A stretch of 64,000 nucleotides of DNA, taken from Craterostigma plantagineum (taxonomy: Eukaryota; Streptophyta; Magnoliopsida; Lamiales; Linderniaceae). The notes beneath the pieces were generated by a model. It worked only from the letters and a program-made list of their open reading frames with translations, did no database searches and had not been told where the DNA came from. Both the position numbers and the translations under genes were made by a program. Location: assembly GCA_027422505.1 (NCBI GenBank), contig JAPQWV010000002.1, positions 21,398,001-21,462,000 of the forward strand, read 5' to 3'. This document shows positions 1-10,890 of this stretch, piece by piece (within the stretch, counting starts at the first letter, position 1; each line of letters starts with the position of its first letter).

Positions 1-2125
1 GCTAGGGAATGTGTGTTCATAGGATACCCCACTGGAATCAAAGGCTACAAACTGCTGGACATAAATACAAGAGAGGTCTTTGTCTCAAGAAATGTGCAGT
101 TCAATGAGACAGAGTTTCCTTTTAAGGACTTGCAGACAGCTCAGAATGCCACAGACCCTTTCGCCTCTCATGTGTTACCCTGCCCTCTGTCCATGGATCA
201 AACTGGGATCACTTCACCAGAGGCGTTAGGCCATGATGATTCACCCTTGGCAGAGAACTCCTTGACACCAGAGCAGACTGCAGTCATCCCAAATCCTATT
301 CTGCCTACAGCAGATTCCACTGCACAAACTGAAGCAGCAGCCAATCCACACAATGAAGCAGGGTCAAGCACACAAGGGGCCTCTCAGGGCAGACATGATC
401 ACCACAGGAGGCCACAGAGGCAGTCCTAAAGGCCTCAATACTTGCAGGATTATTACTGCAACAATTCACGAGAAAGGACAGTGTTGTATCCTTTGTGACA
501 GTTTCTCAATTACCACAACTTCTCTCCCCCCTTTCAAGCATTCCTCAATGCTGTCGATTCAGCAGAGGAGCCCAAAAATTTCTTGGAAGCTTCAAGGTCT
601 GGGGAGTAGCAGAAGGCAATGGCAGATGAACTTCAGGCCTTGGAAGACAATGATACATGGTCTGTGGTCCCACTCCCTGCCAGGAAAAAGGCGATTGGTA
701 ATCGTTGGGTGTATAAACTGAAGTTTAATTCACTCGGGGAAATTGAGAAACACAAGGCTAGATTGGTTGCAAAGGGGTACGATCAAAGAGAAGGCGTGGA
801 TTATATTGATACCTTCGCCCCCGTAGCTAAGCCCAACACAATTAAGATCATCTTGTCCTTAGCTGCTAAGCTAAATTGGTCACTCATGCAAATGGATGTT
901 AACAACGCTTTCCTCAATGGTGAACTTACGGAGGAAGTTTATATGGAACTCCCATATGGCTTTCAGCATAAATATCAGCAAAGACATGACAGCAGGTTGG
1001 TCTGTAGATTACACCGATCTATATATGGTCTTAAACAAGCGTCGAGGCAGTGGAACAAGCGCTTTACAGATGCTGTGAGGAGTTTTGGTTTTTCCCAAAC
1101 GCAGGCAGATCATACTCTGTTTCAGAAAGGGAAAGGGGACCAGCTTGTGCTGTTACTTGTCTATGTAGACGATATTATCGTTGCAGGTCCTTCCCTTGAA
1201 CAAATTCAGCAAGCAAAGCAGTTCTTGAGTTCATGTTTCAAAGTAAAAGACCTCGGGAACTTGAGATATTTCCTCGGTATCGAAGTAGCTCGCAGCCAAA
1301 CTGGGATCTATCTTTCTCAACGTCAGTACACTCTTCAACTACTTCGAGACACAGGTTATTTACAGTCTAAGCCTCTTTCTACACCGATGAACCCCAGCGA
1401 AAAGATCATGGCCACAGATGGTGAGCTTCTTTCAGACCCGTTTCAATATCGAAGGCTGGTAGAGCGACTGTTGTATCTCACGTTCACAAGACCGGACATT
1501 TCCTTCGCAGTTCACCGGCTAAGTCAATTCATGACAGCTCCGAGAACGAATCATTTGATGGCTGCCCATCATCTTCTCCGATACTTGAAGAGTTGCCCAG
1601 GCCAAGGAGTATTCATGTCCTCGGCACGGGATCTTTCACTTCAAGCATTCTCAGATGCGGACTGGGCTGCGTGTCGGGACACCAGAAAATCAGTCACGGG
1701 ATACTGTACTTTCTTAGGAGATACATTGATTACTTGGAAAGCTAAGAAGCAGGCGACTGTCTCCCAATCTTATACAGAGGCGGAGTATCGAGCATTGGGC
1801 GCAGCTGTGGCAGAAACTCTTTGGATCAAACATCTGCTAACAGAATTGAGTTTCAAGCAGATCCATGTACCCGTGATATATTGTGACAATTTATCAGCAC
1901 TGAGACTGGCTTCGAACCATAAATTTCATGAACGATCGAAGCATATAGAGGTCGATTGTCACTTCATCCGCCATCACGTCCTAAATGGTTCCATTAAGCT
2001 TCTTCCCATCCGAACCGATTTTCAACTAGCAGATGTATTTACTAAGGCACTTACGGGCCCGCAGCTGAAGCAGCTCTTACTCAAGATGTCTGTCATTGAT
2101 TTATGCCTTCCATCTTGCGGGGGCA
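1..2125 (+). pseudogene. Copia-1 pol: integrase end, reverse transcriptase, RNase H
   Basis: This is the 3' half of a Ty1/copia polyprotein; the rest lies left of the window. It opens with the C-terminal part of the integrase region (VFIGYP...GYKLLD, about 13-160) and then a low-complexity linker. The reverse transcriptase follows from about 600 (NRWVYKLKFN, MDVNNAFLNGEL, YGLKQA, catalytic YVDDI near 1159). The RNase H has SDADWA, TEAEYRAL and YCDNLSA, ending with ADVFTKAL near 2050. One reading frame runs throughout but carries stops at 427-429, 496-498 and 607-609; the last stands where the family has Trp. From 619 the frame is open to 2214 and already runs into the LTR. The element cannot make a full polyprotein. 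The family assignment is secure; the lineage within copia is not decided. Confidence 0.93.
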
Positions 2126-2553
2126 TATTAAGATCAAGCAGAAAAGATCAAGGAAGGTCGACTCACACTTCCACTCTTCAGCTCAATGAAGAACAGAATA
2201 CAAGAAACGTGTAGCGATTTCAGAAGAGCGCGGCGAAATACATTTAAAATAGAGCTCACTTATAAAGACGCTAGTAGGGGTGACGATTTGTTCAATTCAC
2301 TTAAAACAGCTTTTGGCGCCAACGGTTTCAGCTCGTCTTCTTCATGTTAATTGTATATAAGATTAAATCACACTGTAGAGGTGTGTGTGTGAGTGTGTGA
2401 GTCTCGATCAGAAGATTGCCTTGCCATTTCTAATTCTTTGTAAAACTTCCGTCAATTGAGTAAATTCCTTTGCTCCGTGGATGTAGGGTCGATTGTATCC
2501 GAACCACGTTAATTCTTCGTCTCAAATTCACTCGATTTATTAGAAATAATACA
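2126..2553 (+). repeat. Probable 3' LTR of Copia-1
   Basis: A purine tract (GCGGGGGCA, ending about 2125) directly follows the RNase H, and the LTR would start with TATTAAGATC, a decayed TGTTAAGA-type start. A copia-like R/U5 region follows (CCGTGGATGTAGG near 2477, GAACCACGTTAATTCTTC near 2500). The right end, near AATAATACA at 2553, is a guess, because the partner LTR is outside the window and no target duplication can be checked. Confidence 0.5.
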
Positions 2554-3756
2554 TATGGGCTGACATCGAACAAGAAACGTCCTTCGAAGGCGCCGAGTTG
2601 ATCCAAGTAACAAATTAATAATCAAACTACGTCATATGTATTAAAATGCCAAGAATTAAATCTAGAAGGAAGGGGAAGAAAAACAGCTCCAAGAAACGTG
2701 GTTTTCCATGAAGTTTATTAGAAATAATCACTATTGCGGGCGATATTTTCGTTTTTCGAGACCTCATTTGTGATTTAAATTTTTATACTGTTCTTACTTA
2801 TTTAGCCAAGTTACTTATCGTGTCTCACAGTATCATCGTAATCTCTCAATCCTTACTAAGTTTAGTTTGAATATAATCTGAACATCATTGTCAATTATAG
2901 GATGATCCCAAACATCCAGCTAGACTCTCTTTGATAAACTAGGATAGTCAGTCCAAGTAGAATTGAACCATTAATTCAATCTGAATACATATCTCGCTAT
3001 CTTCGTCAAATTAAATTATAGTTGATTCCGTCGAGGGCCACTCTTTGTTCTTTTGGCCCTGGTCTTATAACAAAGGGAGGCCCTCAAGGTGTCTTAAAAA
3101 TTTATAACCCTAAAAATATATTTTTGCAAATTTATTGATTCCTAAAATTTGGGGCATGTGCAATAAACCAGGATGCACAAGACTAAATCAGGCCGTGATT
3201 TTATACATATCGATAATTTCAAACTTGGTCTCTGAACCAATGTGAAACTTGTCTAACTGCATGAAAAATCAATATTCCAAACGACTAATGGCTATAAAAA
3301 TATTACAAGGCAATGAATGGCCAATTCAGAGGCGGAGCTATGTGAGCAATGACCCCACTGGAAATTTTTTTTTTTGGTATTTATATAAGGTAATTTTTTT
3401 GTGTTAGGGGTTGAAATTGAAGAAAAATACACTAAGAAGACCCCGGGAAATGTTTTAAAATATAGAATATGGGGTCCAATTAGACTGACCCCATTAGACT
3501 AACCTGCTCCGCCACTCCATGCCACTACTAAATTCCAAATGTGAATTAATGAAGTCCCACATATAATATTGAAATGAAGTTGAGGAAAAAAAAAGACAAG
3601 CCAAATTATATGAGCCATTGGCGTCATGAATCAAACGAATATCATTGAATATTTGACCCAATGGTCTATAACCAATACTGAGACAATATTAATTTTCCTA
3701 ATTTTCGAACGTAAAAATAATTTAAAGACAATGAATTTAGAAACATAGCAAGGTAA
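2554..3756. other. AT-rich spacer, no gene
   Basis: No ORF with recognisable domains lies here. The only structure I see is the small MITE-like repeat at 3327-3518. Confidence 0.6.
3327..3518. mobile_element. Small MITE-like element with GGCGGAGC ends
   Basis: The left end, AGAGGCGGAGC (3328-3338), and the right end, GCTCCGCCACTCC (3506-3518), are inverted repeats around about 170 bp of AT-rich, T-run-containing DNA. Inside, GACCCC is repeated near both ends. Similar GTGGCGGAGCC ends are common on short non-coding repeats in dicots. No clear target duplication is visible, so the borders and superfamily are uncertain. Confidence 0.45.
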
Positions 3757-4033
3757 GATCATCTACAACCGATAAACGCATTCTCAAACTCAAACTTATT
3801 CTCAAAACCAAAATGCAGCAATTCTTCTCCAACCGTTAAACTCATTCTCAAACTCAAAGGCCATTTTTGTAATATTCTCTTCTATACAAATTTTTGTTAA
3901 TTTTCTTCACGACCCACATATTTTACGTTACTAATCAGACTACGATTTATTTTAGTTCGATTGTAGAAATATTTAGTAAAACTAATAATGAAACTATTAA
4001 CTATAGATGTTTGTCTCGAGTCGTCATCATTAC

Positions 4034-4841
4034 TGTTGATGTTGAGCTTTCAACAGAAGCAATGTTGGGGTAACATTCTAGTCAACATCTGTTGGCCGAG
4101 AATGTTTCCATCTCAGTTTTATCTTTCATGCCCAAAACTAATTTTATTTATGACGTGTCATTTTTTAGTATTGTGCAGGATATGGATAAGAGCTAGAATG
4201 GTTCAAACCGTGTGGAATGCGTGTGGATGAGCTAGCACGAAAATAGGAAAGGAGCATACTAAAAATAGGAGACTTGGAGCTTAAGTGAAGACCAAGCTCT
4301 TGTAACTGACCAAGTCGACCTCAAACGATCACCAGCGGTCCAACCTCACTTAGTTGACGTTAGTGGACGTTGTGGGTTGTCACCAAGTTGTTGGAGAAGT
4401 CTCTTACAAATCGAAGAAGTATATAAGTCGAAGGACTTAACCGTTTGAAGACACACGACGAACAACGAGCGAGAAACTGCTTTCGAGCGAGCATTATCTT
4501 TCAAGAGAGTTTTTCTTTTTAGTCTAGCTTTTCAGAGATCAAAAGGCCTTGTAGTTTTTCAGAATTCTTTTAGATTCGTAGGTTTCGCTAGGCTATTTTA
4601 ACTATCCTTTTTGATAGTTTGTAATCCATCTTTATAGTGGTTTTTTGCGCCTTGAGGCACGCAGCAAGTTATTTGACTTGCTCCATAAAATCATCTCGTG
4701 TGTTCGTTTCGCTTCGTCACAAAGTACTTATCATTTCCGCTGTGTATTAGAGAGTGATAGTGAGTGTTAGTCTAACATTACATCCAACATCAGTTTTAGA
4801 ACTTAGTGATTTTACATCCATTTCGTACGGGACCCCCTTCA
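4034..4841 (+). repeat. 5' LTR of Copia-2
   Basis: It is 808 bp, starts TGTTGATGTTGAGC and ends CCCCCTTCA. It is nearly identical to 13257-14067. The first 80 bp and the end (about 4764-4791) each carry the symmetric ATGTTR/YAACAT module described under findings. The open frame at 3988-4230 is only LTR sequence. Confidence 0.95.
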
Positions 4842-4844
4842 AAG

Positions 4845-4856
4845 TGGTATCAGAGC
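4845..4856 (+). other. Primer binding site of Copia-2
   Basis: TGGTATCAGAGC matches the 3' end of plant initiator tRNA-Met, the primer for most plant copia elements. It lies 3 nt after the LTR. Confidence 0.95.
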
Positions 4857-4894
4857 CTACGCTTGACGTTACTAAGCTCTGAAGATCATCTACA

Positions 4895-6700
4895 ATGGAT
4901 GTTTCAAGTTCAAATTACATCGGCAAAGTCCCTGTGCTAGACGGCTCCAACTACGCCTATTGAAAGGTTCGTGTTCGGCAGTGCATCAAATCCACAGATG
5001 TGCGAGCGTGGGAGTCCGTGCTCCATGGTTATTCTACACCAAAAACTGTCCCGGACGAAGATGGTGAAGTCTATGAAAAACCGGTCACTGAATGGAGTCT
5101 TCAAGAGAGAAACACAACCGAGTTCAATGATAAATCCCTCAATGCCATCTTCTCTTCGGTGGACATTTTCATGTTCAAGATCATACAAAATAGTACTACG
5201 GCAAACGATGCATGGGATTTACTAAAGAGGTACTGTGAAGGCGATGCAAGTGTGAAGCAGGCACGACTAAGGCTGCTCCTCAATCAATTTGAAAATCTCA
5301 GAATGAAGGATGATGAGGATGTTATCACGTACTTCTGCAAAATTCTGACTATTTCAAGCGAATGCGCAAGTCTTGGAGAGCCTCTCGCAAATAAGGTATT
5401 AATTTCTAAAGCAATACGTACGCTAAATCCGAAGTTCAATGTGAAGGTAGCTGCGGTCGAGGAAGCCCACAACCTTTCCACATTGGATCTCAACACGTTG
5501 ATGAACATCATGAAGAACTACGAGACCAATCTCGAAGTACAACAAAGAGCTGCACGCGGCAAAAGTCTTGCCTTAGTCAGTTAGTCATCCAAGGAGCAAA
5601 CTGAGGATGACCCCAATGTTGAGGATGACATGGCTATGATAGTGAAGAAATTCAAAAAGTTTCTCCAGAAGAAGAATGTCGGGCAGAATGTTAGTCCAAC
5701 ATTCAGGAAGGGCCAGAATGTCAAAGGAGAACCTACTTCTGCTCCTCCGTTCATCAAGCGCAAACCAGATGGACAAAAGAAGAATATCAACTATCGGTTA
5801 GATGCTATGAATGTCAAGGATGGGGCCATTTTGCCAACGAGTGTGCCAACACACTTCGGAAACGCGGAAAATCGCTTTGGGTGGATCTATCCGATGATGA
5901 AGATGAAGATCAGTCTCCAACACATCACCTGCAATCATCAGTGACGATCCAATCATTCTCTGATGGAGAAGACGAAGCGGATCAGCAAATTGGCTTCGCT
6001 GCGGTAACCGATGTTGAGCCAACATCTGACTCAACATCTGAAAAATATATCATTTTTTATTATGATGACTCAAACTGTTTTGATGGGTATTTGAGTTCTG
6101 ATGATGCAGATGAAGGTACCGAATGTTGCGAAGAAGTTCAGATGAACGAAGCTTTTGAGTTGATGTCCGCACAAAGGACTCAAACAAAATGGAAGTTGTT
6201 CTGACACGAAAGGACAAAGAGATTGACAATCTCCAAAAGCGAGTCGACGAGGCCGATGAAACCTTTACAAAAATGAACAAGGGTAAATCAACCCTTGACG
6301 AGGTATTGTCTCTTGGTATTTTTGATAAGCAAGGACTAGGTATTTGTTCTCAGCCCGTAAGTAATGATCCAAAACCCGTGAACCACGCTCAGCCTAAGAA
6401 AGTTTTTGTTAAGTCTAATGCCACGAGTGATGTTAGTGAGAATGTGATTATCGATTCTGTTGCTAAGCATGCTAATACTAAGAGTAAGTAGCTCATATAT
6501 CTATCATCATTGTAAGCAAACTGGTCACTTAAAACAATTTTGCTGGAAATTGAAGAGGGAGATTTCTGCAAAGAAGTCGATGTCGGCTGAAATGTCACCC
6601 AACATCCCGCTCAACATTGAGAAATCTGTGTTGAAAGGAGTGTCTGGAGAAAACTCAGCTGGCTCATCTTCAAATTCTAGTAAACAGAACGCTGTTCTAT
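4895..6700 (+). pseudogene. Copia-2 gag
   Basis: This encodes the degenerate capsid/nucleocapsid protein. It starts at ATG 4895 (MDVSSSN...). The UBN2-type gag domain spans about 4895-5580, with NDAWDLL and LRMKDDEDVITY visible. Stops occur at 4961-4963, where the family has a Trp codon, and at 5582-5584. A frameshift near 5790 leads into the zinc knuckle (CYECQGWGHFANEC, 5803-5844, CX2CX4HX4C) and an acidic stretch. A predicted coiled coil follows (6189-6300). A second knuckle-like motif near 6505-6550 has lost its first Cys (YHHC in place of CHHC). Peptides of the type DVxPTSDSTS, encoded by the dispersed ATGTTG/CAACAT module, interrupt the gag at about 5675, 6010 and 6590. Confidence 0.9.
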
Positions 6701-6719
6701 CGACTAAGAAAGTTTGGCT

Positions 6720-9700
6720 CGAGAAATCAGGTCATAAATGCCTTGTTGTGTATACTTCTTTGCGAGCTAACGTGACAGGTTCATGGTACCAAGGAGTATC
6801 TGAGTGATTACACGCCTTTACGGAGTGGATCTGTGACGTTCGGAGGAGGTGCTAAAGGATGAATTCTCGGCCTAGGTAGATTCAACGTGCCCGACTTTCC
6901 CAAGTTAAGCAATGTACTCCATGTCAACGGACTCGTTGCGAATCTAATAAGCGTAACCCAACTCTGTGATGACGACCTTGAGGTAATGTTTAATAAAGAG
7001 TGTTTGAAGTATTTAACGCATTGCGAGTGATGGCAGGTAAAAGATCGAGTGATAACTGCTATCTAGTCGGCGACAAATCCGGTGTGAAGGATGTGTGCCA
7101 ACTCTCGAAAGCCGAGGACGATGTGGTACTTTGGCATTTCAAATTGGGCCACGTCAACTACAGAACCTTGGAGCAGCTTATCAAGCATGATGCGATCAGA
7201 GGCATCCCAAAGCTGAAGGAGTTCGGTAAGGTAGTTTGTGAGTCGTGCGTGAACGGTAAGCAAACGCATGTTAGTCATAATGTTGACCAATAAGCTGCCC
7301 AACATTTTAAAACTGCTCACTGTTTTCAATTGACTCACATGGATTTTATGGGTCCGATGGAAGTAGATAGTATAGGAGGCAGGAAATACGCTTATGTGCT
7401 CGTGGATGACTTTTCTAGATATGCATGGATATCTTTTCTTAGGAAAAAATCAGAATCGTTCGATTTCTTTAAGAATTTTTGTGCGAGATTAGGAACAATT
7501 TCAGTGCATCTATCTTTCGTATTAGGTCAGATCATGGTAGAGAGTTTGAAAATCAGTACTTTGATGAGTTTTGTGATAAGAAAGGCATTGTGCATGAGTA
7601 TTCATCTCCTAAGACACCACAACAAAATGGGGTGGCCGAGAGGAGGAATAGGACTCTACAAGAAATGGCTCGTGTTATGTTACTTTCTAGGAATATTTCT
7701 AAGCATTTTTGGGCGGAAGCATTACATACTGCTTGTCACATGTCGAATCGAGTGTTCTTTAGGCATGGTACTAAAAAAAACGTCTTATGAGTTGTTGAAT
7801 GGAAAGAAGCCTACAGTTAAATACTTTCATGTTTTTGGATGTTTTTGCTACATGTTGAATGATCATGAGTATTTGACTAAGTTCGATTTGAAAAGTGATA
7901 AGTGTATTTTCTAGGATACTCGTCTAATAGTCGTGCTTATCGAGTATATAACTTGCGTATGAAGTTCGTTCAGGAGTCAATAAATATTGTATTTGATGAT
8001 GCTACTGATCTTAGCAAAATGTCTCCGCAAGTTGATATTTCAGATTCTATACAAGCTATCGATGAAACAGAGGAGACTGGTGATGACAATGTTGAGCCAA
8101 CATCTGACTCAACATCTTAGGCAGAACAGAACACTGAGGCTGGACCCAGTGAAGTGCGGCGAGATCCGCCATCTAAGATTCAGAAAGATCATCCCACTGA
8201 CCTTATTATTGGAGACGTGAACGAAGGAAGAAAGACCAGAGACAAACCACACAAAGATTACAAGTCTATGGTAAGAATCGTATGCATGAACACGGTATAC
8301 GTTGTGGTACGTTTCAATTGCTTTATTTCTGAGGTAGAACCTAAGAATGTTCTTGAAGCTCTCAAGGATAATTTTTGGATAAATACGATGCAAGAGGAAC
8401 TCTTGCAGTTCGAGAAAAACCAAGTATGGATCTTAGTCCCACGATGTCATAGGCACGAAGTGGATCTTTAAGAATAAATCAGATGAACTTGGTAGGGTTG
8501 TGAGGAACAATGCACGTTTAGTAGCTCAGGGTTATACGCAAGTAGAAGGGATAGACTTTGATGAAACGTTTGCGCCTGTTGCTAGGTTAGAATCGATTAG
8601 ACTTTTGTTAGCTATAGCATGTTAGCTTAACATCACTTTCACCAAATGGATGTTAAGGGTGCGGCTTTGAATGGGTATATTAATAAGGAAATTTATGACG
8701 AACAGCCTAAAGGGTTCGAAGATCCCCATTATCCTAACCATGTTTTTAAGCTGCAGAAAGCTTTGTATGGATTGAAGCAAGCGCCTCGAGCTTGGTATGC
8801 AAGGTTAGCAACATTTTTACTTGAGTTCGGTTTCACACGAGGTGAGACAGATCGTACTCTTTTGGTAGAAAAGGGTCAATTCTGACATTTTGATTGCTCA
8901 AGTGTATGTTGATGACATTGTTTTTGGCTCGAGCTCACAGTCTTTACAAGATCAGTTTGTGCAGGCGATGAACACTACGTTCGAGATGGGTATAATAGGC
9001 GAATTAACCTATTTTCTAGGTTTGCAGATTAAGCAAAGTAGCGACGGGATCTTTATGTCCCAAGAGAAATACGCGAAAAATACTGTCAAGAAGTTTCGAC
9101 TGGACACTGCGAAGGTAATGAAAACACCTATGGGGCCTACGCATAATGTAAGTAAAGACGATGTTGGGCAGAATGTTGACCCAACATTGTACCATTCTAT
9201 GATTGGCAGTTTATTGTACCTATCTGCGAGTAGACCTGATATAATGTATAGTGTTTGTGTATGTGCTAGATATCAATCAGAACCTAAGGTTTCTCATCTG
9301 AATTCGGTTAAACGAATACTTCGTTATGTGAGTGTATCGTGTAGCCTAGGATTATGGTTCTCCAAAGATACTAACTTGAGTCTTGTAGGCTATAGCGATG
9401 CTGACTGGACAGGTGATGAAGATGATCGCAAAAGTACAAGTGGAAGCTGTTTCTTCCTAGGTAATAACTTAGTTGTTTGGTAATAGTAAGAAACAGAATT
9501 GTGTGTCCTTTATCTACTGCTGAGTCTGAATATGTTGCGGTGGGTAGTTGTTGTACGCAATTATTGTGGTTGAATAGCATGTTATGTAACTATGGGTTAG
9601 AGTGCGAGTCTGTTCTCATGTATTGTGATAACCTTAGTGCCATAACATCTCTAGGAATCCCATCCAACATTCTCGTACAAAGCATATAGATATTAGGCAT

Positions 9701-9817
9701 CATTTTCTGAGAGATATGGTCGAAAAAGAGTTAGTCCACATTGAGCATATATACACTAAGAATCAGTTAGCAGACATTTTCACGAAAGCATTGGATTCTA
9801 AAGGTTCTCGGACCTGA
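6720..9817 (+). pseudogene. Copia-2 pol: protease, integrase, RT, RNase H
   Basis: The domains occur in copia order. The protease region (about 6770-6990) has VTFGGGAKG and LSNVLHVNGL, with its active-site segment decayed. The gag-pre-integrase zinc motif (WHFKLGH, CESC) is at 7000-7290. The integrase core spans 7330-7790 (HMDFMGPM, then SDHGREFEN and TPQQNGVAERRNRT), with a frameshift near 7500. RT covers 8470-9200 (MDVKGAALNGYI, YGLKQAPRAWY, YVDDIVFG near 8910). RNase H covers 9380-9817 ([40 protein letters not shown]). At least five frameshifts or stops occur, including TAATAG at 9481-9486 inside RNase H. Near 9160-9188 the palindromic module lies inside RT as DVGQNVDPT. Confidence 0.92.
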
Positions 9818-10017
9818 AGAAATCCATAGGTTTGCACATATTAGTCTGAATGTTGGTCCAACATTTGGATCAACATAGCATATGTCGAATTAGATAGTTA
9901 CGGCTTTAATGTTTGAGTAGACATTCTGTTCTGTTTTCCTGTGAAATGACTCGATTCTTCTTAATAGGTCCCTAGATGAACCCGATCCCCTTTTAAAGGC
10001 TATTGGTAATATGTCCC

Positions 10018-10177
10018 TAGGTACACAGCATTCGCTGTGACGATGTACTCTTTGCGACTAAAACCAATCCTTATTGATTATAAGCATGCTCATAAACTCT
10101 CGGCTAGATATAGGTTTTTGGTAATAAGATTCCTTAGGTACACGGCATTCGCGGTGACGATGTATACTATGCGACAA
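10018..10177 (+). repeat. Pair of about 43-bp direct repeats downstream of pol in Copia-2
   Basis: A segment reading TAGGTACACRGCATTCGCNG, followed by GTGACGATGTA and a TGCGAC end, occurs at 10018-10061 and again at 10135-10177. Copies are 117 bp apart and differ at a handful of positions. Each contains a short inverted repeat around CAGCATTCGCTG. The pair lies in the untranslated gap between RNase H and the third ORF. Confidence 0.8.
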
Positions 10178-10890
10178 AAGGCCTAACCTTGAGGCTGAGG
10201 GTATAAATTCGTTGAATATTTGAGGTGAAAGGGTAGAAATAAAGGGAACTGATTTTGAGAAGACTTGAGCAGATAAGTCTAGGATTACGGAATTAGGATG
10301 TTGAGTCAAATGTTAGGACAACATGTGCGACTATCAGTTTGATATTGCTATATTTCGTGCTTTCGTTTTTGTGTCTGTCTTTAGTACTGCGTTTGTTAGT
10401 CCTTTGTGTCCACGTTAGAAATCTCTCAGATTTGCACTAGAATTCTCGAAGAACAGCTCGTTACATTTGTCTCAAGTGATCATCAAAGTCGCTCAATCGG
10501 TTAGTATTTCTTGATTCTACCTTAACTTTTGACTTAGTTGTCTTTTTGGTAGAATCGTGGTCTGAACTACTCTTAATTACTCACATGACTAAGTCTCAAG
10601 TTCACTCCTATGTGCCCGCATGGTTGATTTGAAAGTATACTATCTTTAGCTCTAACGGTTATTTTTTCTAAATCCCATTTACTCCACTATCTGCTAGTGT
10701 CATGAGTAGTGTGTGGCGTCTGTAACCGTTGAAGCTTTGTTATATGCAGTGATTTGATTGACTGATTTTTTTTACAAACCCTAGAACCTAAACCGACTTC
10801 ATCTGTCCAAAGTTTCTCTCTGCTTCCCTGTATTATATCGCGAATTACTCTCAATTTTTCATCCAAACTGCTCGATTTCTTGCGTTAGAA

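Noticed and set aside
3988..4230. 80-codon frame and its twin at 13169-13393
   Set aside because: They are the same LTR sequence of Copia-2 and not a gene pair.
9650..9675. CCAACATTC near 9663 as another copy of the palindromic module
   Set aside because: It is the normal RNase H coding sequence of the family and lacks the partner half-sites at the fixed spacing.
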